Below, piece by piece: positions 1 to 8,882 of a stretch of DNA of 64,000 nt. Each line of letters begins with the position of its first letter. Position 1 is the stretch's first letter. The DNA comes from Bryobacterales bacterium (GTDB lineage: Bacteria; Acidobacteriota; Terriglobia; Bryobacterales; Bryobacteraceae), in NCBI GenBank assembly GCA_020851555.1, contig JADZCM010000027.1, positions 35,668 through 99,667 of the forward strand. The letters are read 5' to 3'. Position numbers and translations under genes: made by a program. The notes under the pieces are model-generated. The model was given only the letters and a program-made list of their open reading frames with translations. It did no database searches and was not told the origin of the DNA.

Positions 1-383
1 AGTTCGCCATTCATCCTGTGGCCGGACGCATGCCCGGCCACATGAACGTGCTGCTGGCCGAGGCCGACATCCCCTATGACCGGCTGGTGGAGATGGACGA
101 CATCAACTCGGAGTTCGCCCAGACCGACGTGGCTCTGATCGTGGGCGCCAACGACGTGACCAACCCGGCGGCGCGCACCGACAAGACCAGCCCGATCTAC
201 GGCATGCCGATCCTGGACGTGGACCGGGCGCGCACGGTCATGGTCATCAAGCGGAGCATGAGCCCCGGTTTCGCCGGAATCGACAATCCGCTCTACTACA
301 TGGACAAGACGCTCATGCTGTTCGGCGACGCCAAGGTCTTCGTCTCCGCGATGGTGAAGGAGGTCCAGGCTCTCGCCGCCTAG
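1..383 (+). CDS. pntB: NAD(P) transhydrogenase subunit beta, C-terminal part (gene runs off the window start)
   Basis: The open frame enters from the left edge (first full codon at 3) and ends at TAG 381-383. The residues read [20 protein letters not shown], then [41 protein letters not shown] and MLFGDAK. These are the signature blocks of domain III of PntB, the NADP(H)-binding domain of the proton-translocating transhydrogenase of the inner membrane. The enzyme couples hydride transfer between NADH and NADP+ to proton flow. The membrane domain and the alpha subunit must lie to the left. The only uncertainty is the missing 5' part. Confidence 0.95.
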   Translation, partial: FAIHPVAGRMPGHMNVLLAEADIPYDRLVEMDDINSEFAQTDVALIVGANDVTNPAARTDKTSPIYGMPILDVDRARTVMVIKRSMSPGFAGIDNPLYYMDKTLMLFGDAKVFVSAMVKEVQALAA

Positions 384-402
384 GCCGCTGCTAAACTGGA
401 AG

Positions 403-1008
403 TTGATCCGAACCATCGTCTTCGACCTGGGCAAGGTCCTCATCCCCTTCGACTGGCAGCGCGGCTACGACGCGTTCGCCGCCGCCAGTCCTTATCCGGC
501 CGGGGAGGTCCGCCGGCGCATCAAGGAGACGGGCCTGTTCGACGGCTTCGAGCGTGGGAAGGTGGAACCGGGCGAGGTCGCTCAACGCATCTCCGCGGCT
601 CTGGACTTGAACGTGACCTTCGGCCAGTTCCGCGAGCTGTGGAGCAGCATCTTCCTGCCGGAGACCATCATTGCCGACGAAATGCTGGAGCGGCTGCGGC
701 GCGGGCGCCGCCTCCTGCTGCTCTCCAACACCGATTCCATTCACTTCCAATGGGTGAAGGAGAGATACAGCCTGCTGCGGCACTTCGATGACTTCGTGCT
801 CTCCTTCGAGTTGGGGATGCGGAAGCCCGAGCCGGCTATCTACCGGGAGACCACCCTCCGCGCGGGCTGCGAGCCGGGCCAGATCTTCTTCACCGACGAC
901 CGGCTGGATAATGTCGAAGGCGCGCAGCAGGCGGGCATCGACGCCGTGCAGTTTCTGTCCGTCGAGCAATTGGAGCGGGAGCTGAAGTCGCGCGGCGTGG
1001 AGTGGTGA
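403..1008 (+). CDS. HAD superfamily hydrolase (HAD-IA type)
   Basis: A 201-residue HAD phosphatase-like protein. Motif I is FDLGKVLIPFDW near residue 7, where the second Asp of the usual DxD is replaced, as in YihX-like members written DLGNVLV. Motif II is LLLSNTD, motif III is the Lys of MRKPEPAIYR, and motif IV is FFTDDRLDNVEGA. It probably dephosphorylates a small sugar phosphate or nucleotide; the substrate cannot be told from sequence. The start is TTG at 403. No Shine-Dalgarno is visible, but TAAACT lies at 392-397, five bases before the start, which would fit a leaderless transcript. It follows pntB by 19 bases. Confidence 0.85.
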   Translation: MIRTIVFDLGKVLIPFDWQRGYDAFAAASPYPAGEVRRRIKETGLFDGFERGKVEPGEVAQRISAALDLNVTFGQFRELWSSIFLPETIIADEMLERLRRGRRLLLLSNTDSIHFQWVKERYSLLRHFDDFVLSFELGMRKPEPAIYRETTLRAGCEPGQIFFTDDRLDNVEGAQQAGIDAVQFLSVEQLERELKSRGVEW

Positions 1009-1055
1009 CGCCGGCTCCGCCCGGGCTTTCTTTACAGCCCTGCCGGCAGGCCGGC

Positions 1056-1442
1056 CTATAGCAGGACCGCATCCAGTTGCCCGTCGGCCTCGGGCGGCGG
1101 CGGGGGAGCGGCGGCGGGCCGCTCGCCCAGGAAAGCCAGCAGTTCCTCCACCGACCCGTCAAAGAACGAATTCACCAGTTCCTGAACGGCCAGCCTTCGC
1201 GCTTCGTCGCGCGGCAGCACCGGCGCATAGAGGAACATCCTGCCGGACTTCCGCCGGCCGGCGCTCCCCTTCTTTACCAGGCGCTCCAGCAGCGTCATCA
1301 CCGTGGTGTAGGCCAGGTTACGGCTCCCGGCCAGGTCGCCGCGCACGTCCTTGACGCTGCACTCTCCGAGTTTCCAGAGCACCTTCAGGCACTCCAGTTC
1401 CAGGGGCGGCGGAATGTCGCGCGGCGGCGCGGGCCTCCTCAC
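1056..1442 (-). CDS. BlaI/MecI/CopY-family transcriptional regulator
   Basis: 128 residues with the Penicillinase-repressor winged helix: LELECLKVLWKLGECSVKDV, then TTVMTLLERLVKKG and a wing ending in RMFLYAPVLPRDEA. The C-terminal half (VQELVNSFFDGSVEELLAFL) is the dimerisation helix pair typical of BlaI. The tail is Pro/Ala rich. BlaI-type repressors normally answer to a BlaR1/MecR1 membrane protease, but none is adjacent here. The GTG start at 1442 directly follows the TAG stop of the YhaM-like gene, so it is probably translated from the same mRNA. The regulated genes are unknown. Confidence 0.85.
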   Translation of the reverse strand: MRRPAPPRDIPPPLELECLKVLWKLGECSVKDVRGDLAGSRNLAYTTVMTLLERLVKKGSAGRRKSGRMFLYAPVLPRDEARRLAVQELVNSFFDGSVEELLAFLGERPAAAPPPPPEADGQLDAVLL

Positions 1443-2519
1443 CTAGGGCTCCTTCCGCCTTTCCATGGCGCTCGCCAGTTTCTCGGCAAACGGGGAAGCC
1501 GGCTTGGCCGGCGGCCGCGAATCGGGCGGCGGCGCAGCGGCGGCGGGTGCGTGGTCCGGCTCAGCCAGGTAGCGGTCCTTCTTGAGCAGGTTGCGCTCGA
1601 GCGGCTGGCTGTAACCGGTCCAGTCGCCCTCGATCTGACGGTCCTCCGCCAGCAGTGCGCGCACACAGTCCATCTTGGAGTCCAGGTCGTCGAGGTGGTG
1701 CAGAAGAACGGCCTCGGCGAAGAGCGGCAGTTTGGGCGACCCGAACTCGAGATGGCCGTGGTGGCTGAGCAGCATATGCTCCAGCAGGTTGCGCAGGCGC
1801 GGCGGGAAATCGGGAAGCGCGTTCAGCTTTTCTCCGGCCAGGCGCAGGCCGATGGCGATATGGCCGAGGAGTTGCCCCTCGGTGGTGTACCCGAAGCCGC
1901 GGTCGTAACTCAGCTCGTAGATCTTGCCTACGTCGTGCAGCAGCGCGCCTGCCAGCAGCAGGTCCAGGTCGATGCCCTGGTAATGCGCCGCGGCCAGGCG
2001 GCACAGCCTGGTGAGGGAAAGCACGTGTTCCAGCAGTCCGCCGAGGTAGGCATGGTGCACGGACTTCGCCGCCGGCGCCTTCCGGTAGAGGCGGGCCACC
2101 TCCTCGTCGCCGAAGATCGCTTGCAGGAGCGCCCTCAGGTGCGGGTTCCCGATGCCGCCGACGACTTCCTGCAACTCGGCGAACATCTCGTCCGGGTCGC
2201 GGCCGGAACGGGGGAAAAAATCCGCGGCGTCCACCTCCGCCTCCTCCACCCTTTGCATCCTGTGTATGGTGAGTTGCAGGCGGTTTTGGTAGATGTTCGC
2301 TATCCCCCTGACGCGCACGAAGTCGTGGCGGCCGAAGGTCTCCATCACCTCCGAGACGCTGTCCCACATCTTGGCGTCCACGTCGCCGGTGCGGTCTCCC
2401 AGCAGCAGCGAGAGGTAGGGGTCGCCGTTCTTTTTCTGCCGGATCTCTTTGGACAGAACCAGAAAGACGCCCGTGGCCTGCTGGTTGGGTTGCAGTTCGC
2501 TGACGTAAGGGGACTTCAT
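1443..2519 (-). CDS. 3'-5' exoribonuclease YhaM-like protein (OB-fold plus HD domain)
   Basis: 358 residues. The N-terminal OB-fold nucleic-acid-binding domain (about 1-95: GVFLVLSKEIRQKKNGDPYL, then DRTGDVDAKMWD) is followed by a metal-dependent HD domain with HHAYLGGLLEHVLSL and LLHDVGKIYE (His195-Asp196) and a further LSHHGHLEFGSPK. This is the architecture of YhaM/CBF1, a 3'-5' exonuclease in RNA turnover. The C-terminal about 40 residues are Pro/Ala-rich low complexity. The gene lies 16 bases after the SurA-like gene and abuts the BlaI-like gene. Function is by family; activity on RNA versus DNA is not decided by sequence. Confidence 0.85.
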   Translation of the reverse strand: MKSPYVSELQPNQQATGVFLVLSKEIRQKKNGDPYLSLLLGDRTGDVDAKMWDSVSEVMETFGRHDFVRVRGIANIYQNRLQLTIHRMQRVEEAEVDAADFFPRSGRDPDEMFAELQEVVGGIGNPHLRALLQAIFGDEEVARLYRKAPAAKSVHHAYLGGLLEHVLSLTRLCRLAAAHYQGIDLDLLLAGALLHDVGKIYELSYDRGFGYTTEGQLLGHIAIGLRLAGEKLNALPDFPPRLRNLLEHMLLSHHGHLEFGSPKLPLFAEAVLLHHLDDLDSKMDCVRALLAEDRQIEGDWTGYSQPLERNLLKKDRYLAEPDHAPAAAAPPPDSRPPAKPASPFAEKLASAMERRKEP

Positions 2520-2535
2520 CGGCGGTGCGCGGCGG

Positions 2536-3669
2536 CTAGTCTCCCCCGGCCGTTCGTTCGTACCACATGGGGATGACCCAGAGGAGGCGCGGGCGGTACC
2601 TTCTGCTCACCACCTCTTCCTTGGTGACGGTTTCGGGCTTGAGTTGCGCATGGACCATCCAGGTGGTGTCCTTGCCGGGGGCGGGGGCGCTGTCCTCGTA
2701 ACCTTCGCGGATCTCGAGAAAGGCGTCGGCGCGCAGTTTGGTCAGGAAGTCGCGGATCGCGGGTTGGACCAGGGGATCGGCGAGTTTCTGCGTGATCTCG
2801 TTCTCCACTTCCTCCAGGCTGGCCAGTCCGGCCGTGTGCTTCTCGTCCACCCGGAGAATCAGGAATCCGTTCGGCACCCGGATGGGGTCGGTGACGTAGC
2901 CGCGTTCCTGATTGAACACGAGGTCGGCGATCTGCTGCTGGAGCTGGTTCCGGGGAAAGAAGCCGAGCCGTCCCTCATCTTCGGCCGAATCGGCGCCCGA
3001 ATTTTCCCGCGCGAGCTCGGTGAAGCGTTCTCCGCGGCGCGCGCGGTCCACGAGTTCCTTGGCCTTCTTCTCGAGCGCCGGGATCTCGCTATCGCTCTTG
3101 CCCACCGTGGACACCAGGATTTCGCTCAGAAACACCCTGTCTTCCCGGACGAATTCGTTCTGGTGTTCCTTGTAGTACTTCTCGATATCCGCCTTCGGAA
3201 CGTTGACCCTGGAACTGATCTCCTGGCGGATGAGGCGCTGCTTCATGAACTGGTTGCGCATCTCCTGCCGGAGGTCTTCGTAACTCATCCCGCTCTGCTG
3301 GCGGACGTGCTCCTGGAACTGGTCCTGGTCGGCGATCTTGCTCTGCCGCTGCCACTCCGCGAGTTGCTTGGTGACCTCCGAGTCCACGTTGAGGTCCAGT
3401 TCCTTGGCCCTCTGCACGATCAGCAGGTCGTCGATCCGGTCCCGCAGAAGGTCCTTTTCGTGGGCCTCCAGTTCGGTCTGCAACTCCGCACCCGTGAGCC
3501 CTTTCTGCCGGAGTTCGGCCTCCAACAGCCTGCGGGAACGCTCCAGTTCGCTTGATGTGACGATCTCGCCGTTCACCTTGGCCACAATCTGCTCGATGAC
3601 GCGGACGTCGGCTGCCCGTCCGAGCCCGGCGGCGAGGATAAGGGCCGCTACAGGGGCGCAACACCTCAT
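2536..3669 (-). CDS. SurA-like periplasmic peptidylprolyl isomerase/chaperone
   Basis: 377 residues from ATG 3669. A Sec signal peptide (MRCCAPVAALILAAGLGRAA) leads into the SurA N-terminal chaperone domain (QIVAKVNGEIVTSSELERSR). One parvulin domain follows at about 178-285 (VFLSEILVST, GRLGFFPRNQL, PNGFLILRVDE). SurA helps fold outer membrane proteins; the usual E. coli form has two parvulin domains, this one has one. An upstream in-frame extension to 3843 overlaps the end of mfd and lacks a signal, so 3669 is preferred. A GATAAT -10-like hexamer sits at 3681-3676, six bases before ATG, allowing a leaderless transcript. Confidence 0.88.
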   Translation of the reverse strand: MRCCAPVAALILAAGLGRAADVRVIEQIVAKVNGEIVTSSELERSRRLLEAELRQKGLTGAELQTELEAHEKDLLRDRIDDLLIVQRAKELDLNVDSEVTKQLAEWQRQSKIADQDQFQEHVRQQSGMSYEDLRQEMRNQFMKQRLIRQEISSRVNVPKADIEKYYKEHQNEFVREDRVFLSEILVSTVGKSDSEIPALEKKAKELVDRARRGERFTELARENSGADSAEDEGRLGFFPRNQLQQQIADLVFNQERGYVTDPIRVPNGFLILRVDEKHTAGLASLEEVENEITQKLADPLVQPAIRDFLTKLRADAFLEIREGYEDSAPAPGKDTTWMVHAQLKPETVTKEEVVSRRYRPRLLWVIPMWYERTAGGD

Positions 3670-3731
3670 GCTCGTATTATCGGACAGCGGATACCCGGAT
3701 GCATCAACAGCGCCTCCGGCCTGCCCGCTTC

Positions 3732-6700
3732 CTAGCCGGCGCCCAGCGAAGCGAAGCACTCCCGCAGCGTGTCCAATAGCTCCGCCGGTTCGCCTGCGTT
3801 GCCGGCCGGCAAGCGCAGCACCCCGGCGGGGCTGAACTGACACCCGGGCGTGCGCCGCACATAATCCATCAGGCGGTCCGGCGCCATACCCGACTCCGGG
3901 TGCAGCTTCAGGTTCAGGAAACCCCCGCGGCGGTCGATCGACTCGATGCCCAGCGCTTCAGCGCGGGACTTGAGAACCGCAAACTGGACCAGGCCGGCGA
4001 CCTGGGCCGGAGGCGGACCATACCGGTCGCTGAGGTCCGCCAGCACCGCCGCGGCCTGTTCCTGGTCCCTGGCCTCCGAGATGCGTTTGTACGCCCGGAG
4101 CCGCTGTTGCTCTTCCGCGATGTAGCCGGCCGGAATCCGGAGATCCAGGCCGAGGCTCAAGCTGGTCCGGACTTCGAGCGGAACCTGCTCGCCTTTCAGT
4201 TCCCGGACGGACTCTTCCAGCAGCTTCAGGTACATGTCGAAACCGACGGCGTTGATATGCCCGTGCTGCTCGCCCCCCAGCAGGTTCCCGGCGCCCCTCA
4301 GTTCCAGATCCAGCGCGGCGATCTTGAACCCCGCGCCCAACTCGCTGAACTCCCTGAGCGCCGCCAGCCTCTTGCGCGCCAGCCCGGTGAGTTCCTTCTC
4401 GCCGGGGACAAGAAAGTAAGCATAGGCGCGGCGGTTGGACCGGCCCACCCTGCCGCGCAGTTGGTATAGCTCCGAGAGGCCGTAGTTCTGCGCGTTGTCG
4501 ACGATCAGGGTGTTCGCCAGGGGGATGTCCAGGCCGTTTTCGATGATGGTGGTCGCCAGCAGCAGGTCGTAGTCGTGCCGCATGAAGCCGATCATGGCCT
4601 TCTCCAGTTGGGTCTCCGCCATCTGCCCGTGACCCACCGCGATCCGGCATTCGGGCGCAAGCTGTTGGAGTTCGGCGGCCCGCTCCCAGATGGTCTCCAC
4701 GCGGTTGTGGACGAAGTACACCTGCCCGCCCCGGCCCGTCTCCAGTTCGATGGCTTGCCGGATGAGGCCCGGATCGAACGGCGCCACCACGGTATGAATC
4801 GCCAGCCGGTCCTTCGGGGGAGTCTCAAGGACCGACAGATCCCGCAGTCCCAGGAGCGACATATGGAGGGTGCGCGGGATGGGGGTGGCGGTCAGGGTGA
4901 GCACATCCACGTTCTTTTTGAGCTGTTTGAGGCGCTCCTTGTGCCGCACGCCGAACCGCTGTTCCTCGTCAACGACCAGCAAGCCCAGGTCGCGAAACTC
5001 CACGTCCTTGGAGAGCAGCCGGTGAGTGCCGGCCACGATGTCCACCTTGCCCGCGGCAATGTCCGCCAGGATCTTCCCGCGCTCTTCCGGGGTGACGAAA
5101 CGGCTCAGCATTTCCACCCGGACCGGGAAGGGCGCAAAGCGGCGCCGGAACGTCTCGAAGTGCTGGAAGGTCAGGACCGTCGTGGGCGCCAGCACCGCCA
5201 CCTGCCTCCCGTCGCCCAGGGCTTTGAACGCGGCCCGCATGGCGACTTCGGTCTTGCCGAACCCCACGTCGCCGCACAGCAGGCGGTCCATCGGCTGGGG
5301 ACTCTCCATGTCCCGCTTGACGTCCCGGATCGCCGTCAGTTGATCCGGAGTCTCGACGAACTCAAAAGCATCCTCGAACTCCCGCTGCCAGTTGCTGTCC
5401 CGGGAAAAGGCGAAGCCCTCCGCCAGCCTGCGCTCGGCATACAGCTTGAGCAGTTCTCCGGCCATATCGCGCATCCTGGCCTTGACGCGCGTCTTGGTGC
5501 GCTCCCAGGTGACCCCGCCCAATTTGTCCAGCGGCGGCGCGGCCTCGCCCGCCCCGCGGAACCGCTGCACCAGGTCCATCCGGCTGAGCGGCACGTAGAG
5601 CTTGGATTCCCCCGCGTACTCCAGCAACATGTAGTCCGCGGCATCGCCATCCTGCGCGATCTCACGCAGGCCCAGGAAGCGCCCCACGCCGTGTTGCGCA
5701 TGGACCACGTAGTCGCCCGCTTTCAGGTCCGCCAGGTCGGCGGCGAAAGCGCTGGCCGCGCGGGCGGCGCCGGCTTTGGCGACCAGTTCGGAGGCGTCGA
5801 ACAGGTCCTCCGAGCCGTAGATCGCCACCATCGGGTCGAGAAATACCGTGCCCCGGCGAACTTGTCCCTTCAACAGGATCGTTCCGGCGGAAGGACCGGC
5901 CAGGTAGGCCCGTTCTGCATGAAAGCCCGAGACGCCGGCAGCCGACTCCGTGCTCAGGTGGAAGGGAACGGCGTACTCCGAGAAAACGTCCGCCAGCCGT
6001 TCGACTTCTCCCGTGGTGGGCGCGAAGAACACCGCCCGGCCACCGCTCTCCACCAGATTTCGCACCTCGGCCACCGCCACCGGCAGATTGCCGTGGAATG
6101 CCATGGCGGGGCGCGTGCGCACCTGCCCGGCGGTCTCCGGCACGCCCAGGGTGATTTCCGACAACGAGACCTGCGCCTGACTCGCCAGGCGCCTGCGCCA
6201 CTCTTCCCACCGCCAGAACGCCCGCTCGGGCGGGCAAGGGTGTGACGCTGATCCTTCCTCCAGCCGTTCCCAAAGCCGGTCCGCCGCACGGCGCGCCCCC
6301 TCGGGCTCCACCCAGACGACCACCGGCCGTTCCATGAGGTCAACCAGCGAGCCTTCCCGCTGCCGCACCAGCGGCGTCAGAAACTCCCAGCCGGGAAAGC
6401 TCTCCTCCTCCCCGGCCGCGCGCTCACGGCCGGCGATCTCCCGCAGCCTTTGCAGCAACCCCGGCGATGCCGGGTGTTCCACCAGCGGGAGCAGCGTGCA
6501 GTGCGCGACCTTGAGTACCGAACGCTGGCTCTCCACGTCGAACAGCCGGACCGATTCGATCAGGTCTCCCAGAAACTCGATCCGAACCGGCCGCGGCGAC
6601 CTTGGAGAGAACACGTCCAGGATGCCGCCGCGCACCGAGAACTCCCCCACCATTTCCACCGGGTCGCGCTTCTGGTACCCGATGGCGTACAGGTGATCCA

Positions 6701-7199
6701 CCACCTCCTCGAAGGGGACCTCGTCACCCGCGGCCAGGCTCAGGGCCAGTTGCCGGTAGAAGCCGGCGTCCTCCGTCCTCAGCAGCGCGCCGGCGACCGG
6801 CGTGATGGTCACCGGAACCCGCTCGGTCGCCAGGCGCCATAAGCCTACGGCGCGCTCCTCGCTGATCTCAGTGTGGGGGGAGAGCCCCTGGAACGGAAGC
6901 ACGTCCAGCGCGGGCAGAAGCTGAGGACGGCCCGCCTGCCGGTCGGAGGCCAGCAGGTTGAAAAAGGTTTGGACCGGCTCCCAGATCTCTTCGGCCTGCC
7001 TGGGGCTTTCGGTGATCACCAGCAGCGGCCGTTCGGTTCCCTGCCACAACAGGACGATGCACACCGCCTTGGCCGTGTCCGTGAGTCCGGTCAGGCCGAG
7101 CGCCGGCGACTCTTCTGTTTGCAGCCTTCGGATGGCGTCTTGAAGAGACGGAGTGCGCGCCAGGCTCAAGAACAGATCACGGATTGCGGGATGGGTCAA
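3732..7199 (-). CDS. mfd: transcription-repair coupling factor Mfd
   Basis: 1155 residues, the usual length. The order is a UvrB-like N-terminal region, a CarD-like RNA polymerase interaction domain beginning GDYVVHAQHGVGRFLG (residue 495), then a RecG-type translocase. Its Walker A is GDVGFGKTE at 643, the motif II box is DEEQRFG, motif III is TLTATPIPRTLHMS and motif VI is QLRGRVGRSNRRAYAYF. A C-terminal TRCF domain follows. Mfd removes RNA polymerase stalled at lesions and recruits UvrA. The TTG start at 7199 overlaps the TGA stop of the upstream heptose nucleotidyltransferase gene (TTGA), which suggests translational coupling. Confidence 0.97.
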   Translation of the reverse strand: MTHPAIRDLFLSLARTPSLQDAIRRLQTEESPALGLTGLTDTAKAVCIVLLWQGTERPLLVITESPRQAEEIWEPVQTFFNLLASDRQAGRPQLLPALDVLPFQGLSPHTEISEERAVGLWRLATERVPVTITPVAGALLRTEDAGFYRQLALSLAAGDEVPFEEVVDHLYAIGYQKRDPVEMVGEFSVRGGILDVFSPRSPRPVRIEFLGDLIESVRLFDVESQRSVLKVAHCTLLPLVEHPASPGLLQRLREIAGRERAAGEEESFPGWEFLTPLVRQREGSLVDLMERPVVVWVEPEGARRAADRLWERLEEGSASHPCPPERAFWRWEEWRRRLASQAQVSLSEITLGVPETAGQVRTRPAMAFHGNLPVAVAEVRNLVESGGRAVFFAPTTGEVERLADVFSEYAVPFHLSTESAAGVSGFHAERAYLAGPSAGTILLKGQVRRGTVFLDPMVAIYGSEDLFDASELVAKAGAARAASAFAADLADLKAGDYVVHAQHGVGRFLGLREIAQDGDAADYMLLEYAGESKLYVPLSRMDLVQRFRGAGEAAPPLDKLGGVTWERTKTRVKARMRDMAGELLKLYAERRLAEGFAFSRDSNWQREFEDAFEFVETPDQLTAIRDVKRDMESPQPMDRLLCGDVGFGKTEVAMRAAFKALGDGRQVAVLAPTTVLTFQHFETFRRRFAPFPVRVEMLSRFVTPEERGKILADIAAGKVDIVAGTHRLLSKDVEFRDLGLLVVDEEQRFGVRHKERLKQLKKNVDVLTLTATPIPRTLHMSLLGLRDLSVLETPPKDRLAIHTVVAPFDPGLIRQAIELETGRGGQVYFVHNRVETIWERAAELQQLAPECRIAVGHGQMAETQLEKAMIGFMRHDYDLLLATTIIENGLDIPLANTLIVDNAQNYGLSELYQLRGRVGRSNRRAYAYFLVPGEKELTGLARKRLAALREFSELGAGFKIAALDLELRGAGNLLGGEQHGHINAVGFDMYLKLLEESVRELKGEQVPLEVRTSLSLGLDLRIPAGYIAEEQQRLRAYKRISEARDQEQAAAVLADLSDRYGPPPAQVAGLVQFAVLKSRAEALGIESIDRRGGFLNLKLHPESGMAPDRLMDYVRRTPGCQFSPAGVLRLPAGNAGEPAELLDTLRECFASLGAG

Positions 7200-7759
7200 G
7201 GCTGATTCGCGCCCGCGCCGCCGAAGCCTTCTGCCTCATGACCGGCGCGGTTGTCCTCCGGACGCCGGGCGGGCGCGGCGCCGGCCGGGCGCGGGCGCCG
7301 CAGGAGTTCTTCCACGATCCCCGTGGTCGAGTAGCCGGGTTCCAGAGGCAGCGCCAGCACCTTGCCTCCCGCCGCTTCCACCTCCTCCCGCCCGGCGATG
7401 AAGTGGCTCCAGTCGGCGCCCTTGATCAGCACGTCCGGCAGGACCTCGGCGATCAATTCGCGCGGCGTGTCCTCGTCGAAGAGCGTGACCGCGTCCACGG
7501 CTTCCAGCGCCCGCGCCATCTCGGCCCGCTCCGCCTCCGGCACGAGCGGCCGCGACGGGCCTTTGAGGCGGCGAACGCTGGCGTCCGTGTTCAAGGCCAG
7601 GATCAGTATGTCGCCCAGGGACCGCGCCGATTCCAGCAGCCTTATGTGCCCGGGGTGCAGGATGTCGTAGCAGCCGTTGGTGAAGACCACCGTCTTGCCG
7701 GCGCGCTTCCACGCCGCGCGCGCGGCAACCAGTTCCCGGCGTGTGTAGAACTCGCCCAC
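7196..7759 (-). CDS. rfaE2: D-glycero-beta-D-manno-heptose 1-phosphate adenylyltransferase
   Basis: 187 residues resembling the C-terminal (HldE2/RfaE2) half of HldE as a free-standing enzyme. The cytidylyltransferase signature TNGCYDILHPGH (His35 and His38) binds ATP, and ALNTDASVRRLKGPSRPL, KGADW and the ending YSTTGIVEELL follow the family. It makes ADP-heptose for the inner core of lipopolysaccharide. The last 30 or so residues are a Pro/Ala/Gly-rich tail outside the domain. It starts with GTG at 7759 and shares TTGA with mfd. The LPS heptosyltransferase genes run divergently from 7815, so the shared 56-base gap likely holds both promoters; TAAAAT on this strand is at 7780-7775. Confidence 0.93.
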   Translation of the reverse strand: MGEFYTRRELVAARAAWKRAGKTVVFTNGCYDILHPGHIRLLESARSLGDILILALNTDASVRRLKGPSRPLVPEAERAEMARALEAVDAVTLFDEDTPRELIAEVLPDVLIKGADWSHFIAGREEVEAAGGKVLALPLEPGYSTTGIVEELLRRPRPAGAAPARRPEDNRAGHEAEGFGGAGANQP

Positions 7760-7814
7760 AAGGCGCCCGACTCCATTTTAGCTTCAGGCGGCCTGGCCGC
7801 TGTACGATGGGATC

Positions 7815-8867
7815 TTGCCTGTGTTCCCGCCGCCATCGCGAATCCTGGTCCGCGCCGCCAACTGGCTTGGCGACGCGGTCATGTCGCTTCCCGCCCTGCG
7901 CCTCCTCCGCGCGCGGTATCCCTCGGCGTGGATCGCCCTTCAGGCCATGCCTTGGGTGGCGGATCTCTATGCCGGGGAGAAGGTGGCCGACCAGATCTTG
8001 CTCTACACCGCGCGGCGGGGGACACGGGACTGGTCCGGCAAGTGGCGCGCCGCCCGCCGGTTGCGTTCGAACCGGCTCGACACCGCGCTCCTGCTGACCA
8101 ACTCGTTCGATTCCGCCCTTGTGGTGCGGCTGGCCGGAATCCGCAGGAGGATAGGCTACAGCCGCGACGGACGCGGGTGGCTGCTCACCGACGCCATCCC
8201 GCCGCCGCGCCGCGGTGAGATTCCGCGCCATGAACGGTTCTACTACTTGGAACTGCTGCGCCGCGCCGGAATCATCGAATCGCTGCCGCCGCCGGAGCCC
8301 GTCCGGCTGGAGAGCGCTCCCGCCGCCCGGCCCGCGGGGGAGGAGCACTTCCGGCAAATGGGGTGGGCGGTCCCGGTCATCGGCGTCAGCCCCGGCGCGG
8401 CGTATGGCGGCGCCAAGCGATGGCCGCCGGAGAGCTTCGCCCGCGCCGCGGAGATTGTGGCGTCGGCGCTCGGCGGCAAGGTGGCCGTCTTCGGATCCAT
8501 GGGCGAGCGCCCCACGGCGCAACTGCTCGCGGACAGCCTGGCCGTGCGGGGGGTCGGCGTCCGGAACCTGGCCGGAGAGACCAGCCTCAGCCGGTTCATC
8601 GAACTGGCGGCGGCTTGCCGCGTGTTTCTCACCAACGACTCGGGCGCAATGCACGTCGCCTCCGTGCTGGGCGTGCCCACCGTGGCCGTCTTCGGCGCCA
8701 CGGACCCGGAGGCCACCGGCCCGCTCGGCCCGGCCAGCCGCGTGATCATGGAACCGGCGGATTGCGCCCCCTGCCTGCTGCGCGAGTGCCCGACCGACCA
8801 TCGCTGCATGACTCGCGTCACCCCGGAGCGCGTGGCGGCGGAGGCGCTGGACCTGCTCAAATGGTGA
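7815..8867 (+). CDS. waaF: lipopolysaccharide heptosyltransferase II
   Basis: 350 residues, a GT-9 family (GT-B fold) transferase. The N-terminal motif is ILVRAANWLGDAVMSLPALR and the ADP-heptose-binding C-terminal block is GAAYGGAKRWPPESFA, then TNDSGAMHVASVLGVPTVAVFG. The end, CAPCLLRECPTDHRCM, is the cysteine-rich tail typical of WaaF. It adds the second heptose of the LPS inner core at the cytoplasmic face of the inner membrane. Start TTG 7815 is six bases after TACGAT (7803-7808), which may be the -10 box of a leaderless mRNA; GTG 7821 is an alternative start. Confidence 0.93.
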   Translation: MPVFPPPSRILVRAANWLGDAVMSLPALRLLRARYPSAWIALQAMPWVADLYAGEKVADQILLYTARRGTRDWSGKWRAARRLRSNRLDTALLLTNSFDSALVVRLAGIRRRIGYSRDGRGWLLTDAIPPPRRGEIPRHERFYYLELLRRAGIIESLPPPEPVRLESAPAARPAGEEHFRQMGWAVPVIGVSPGAAYGGAKRWPPESFARAAEIVASALGGKVAVFGSMGERPTAQLLADSLAVRGVGVRNLAGETSLSRFIELAAACRVFLTNDSGAMHVASVLGVPTVAVFGATDPEATGPLGPASRVIMEPADCAPCLLRECPTDHRCMTRVTPERVAAEALDLLKW

Positions 8868-8882
8868 GGACGGGATCGCCCC

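Noticed and set aside
1077..2576. Open frame of 499 codons opposite the YhaM-like and BlaI-like genes
   Set aside because: It runs across two real genes on the other strand and has no recognised domain.
4575..6245. Open frame of 556 codons opposite mfd
   Set aside because: Antisense shadow of mfd; no family pattern and biased amino-acid use.
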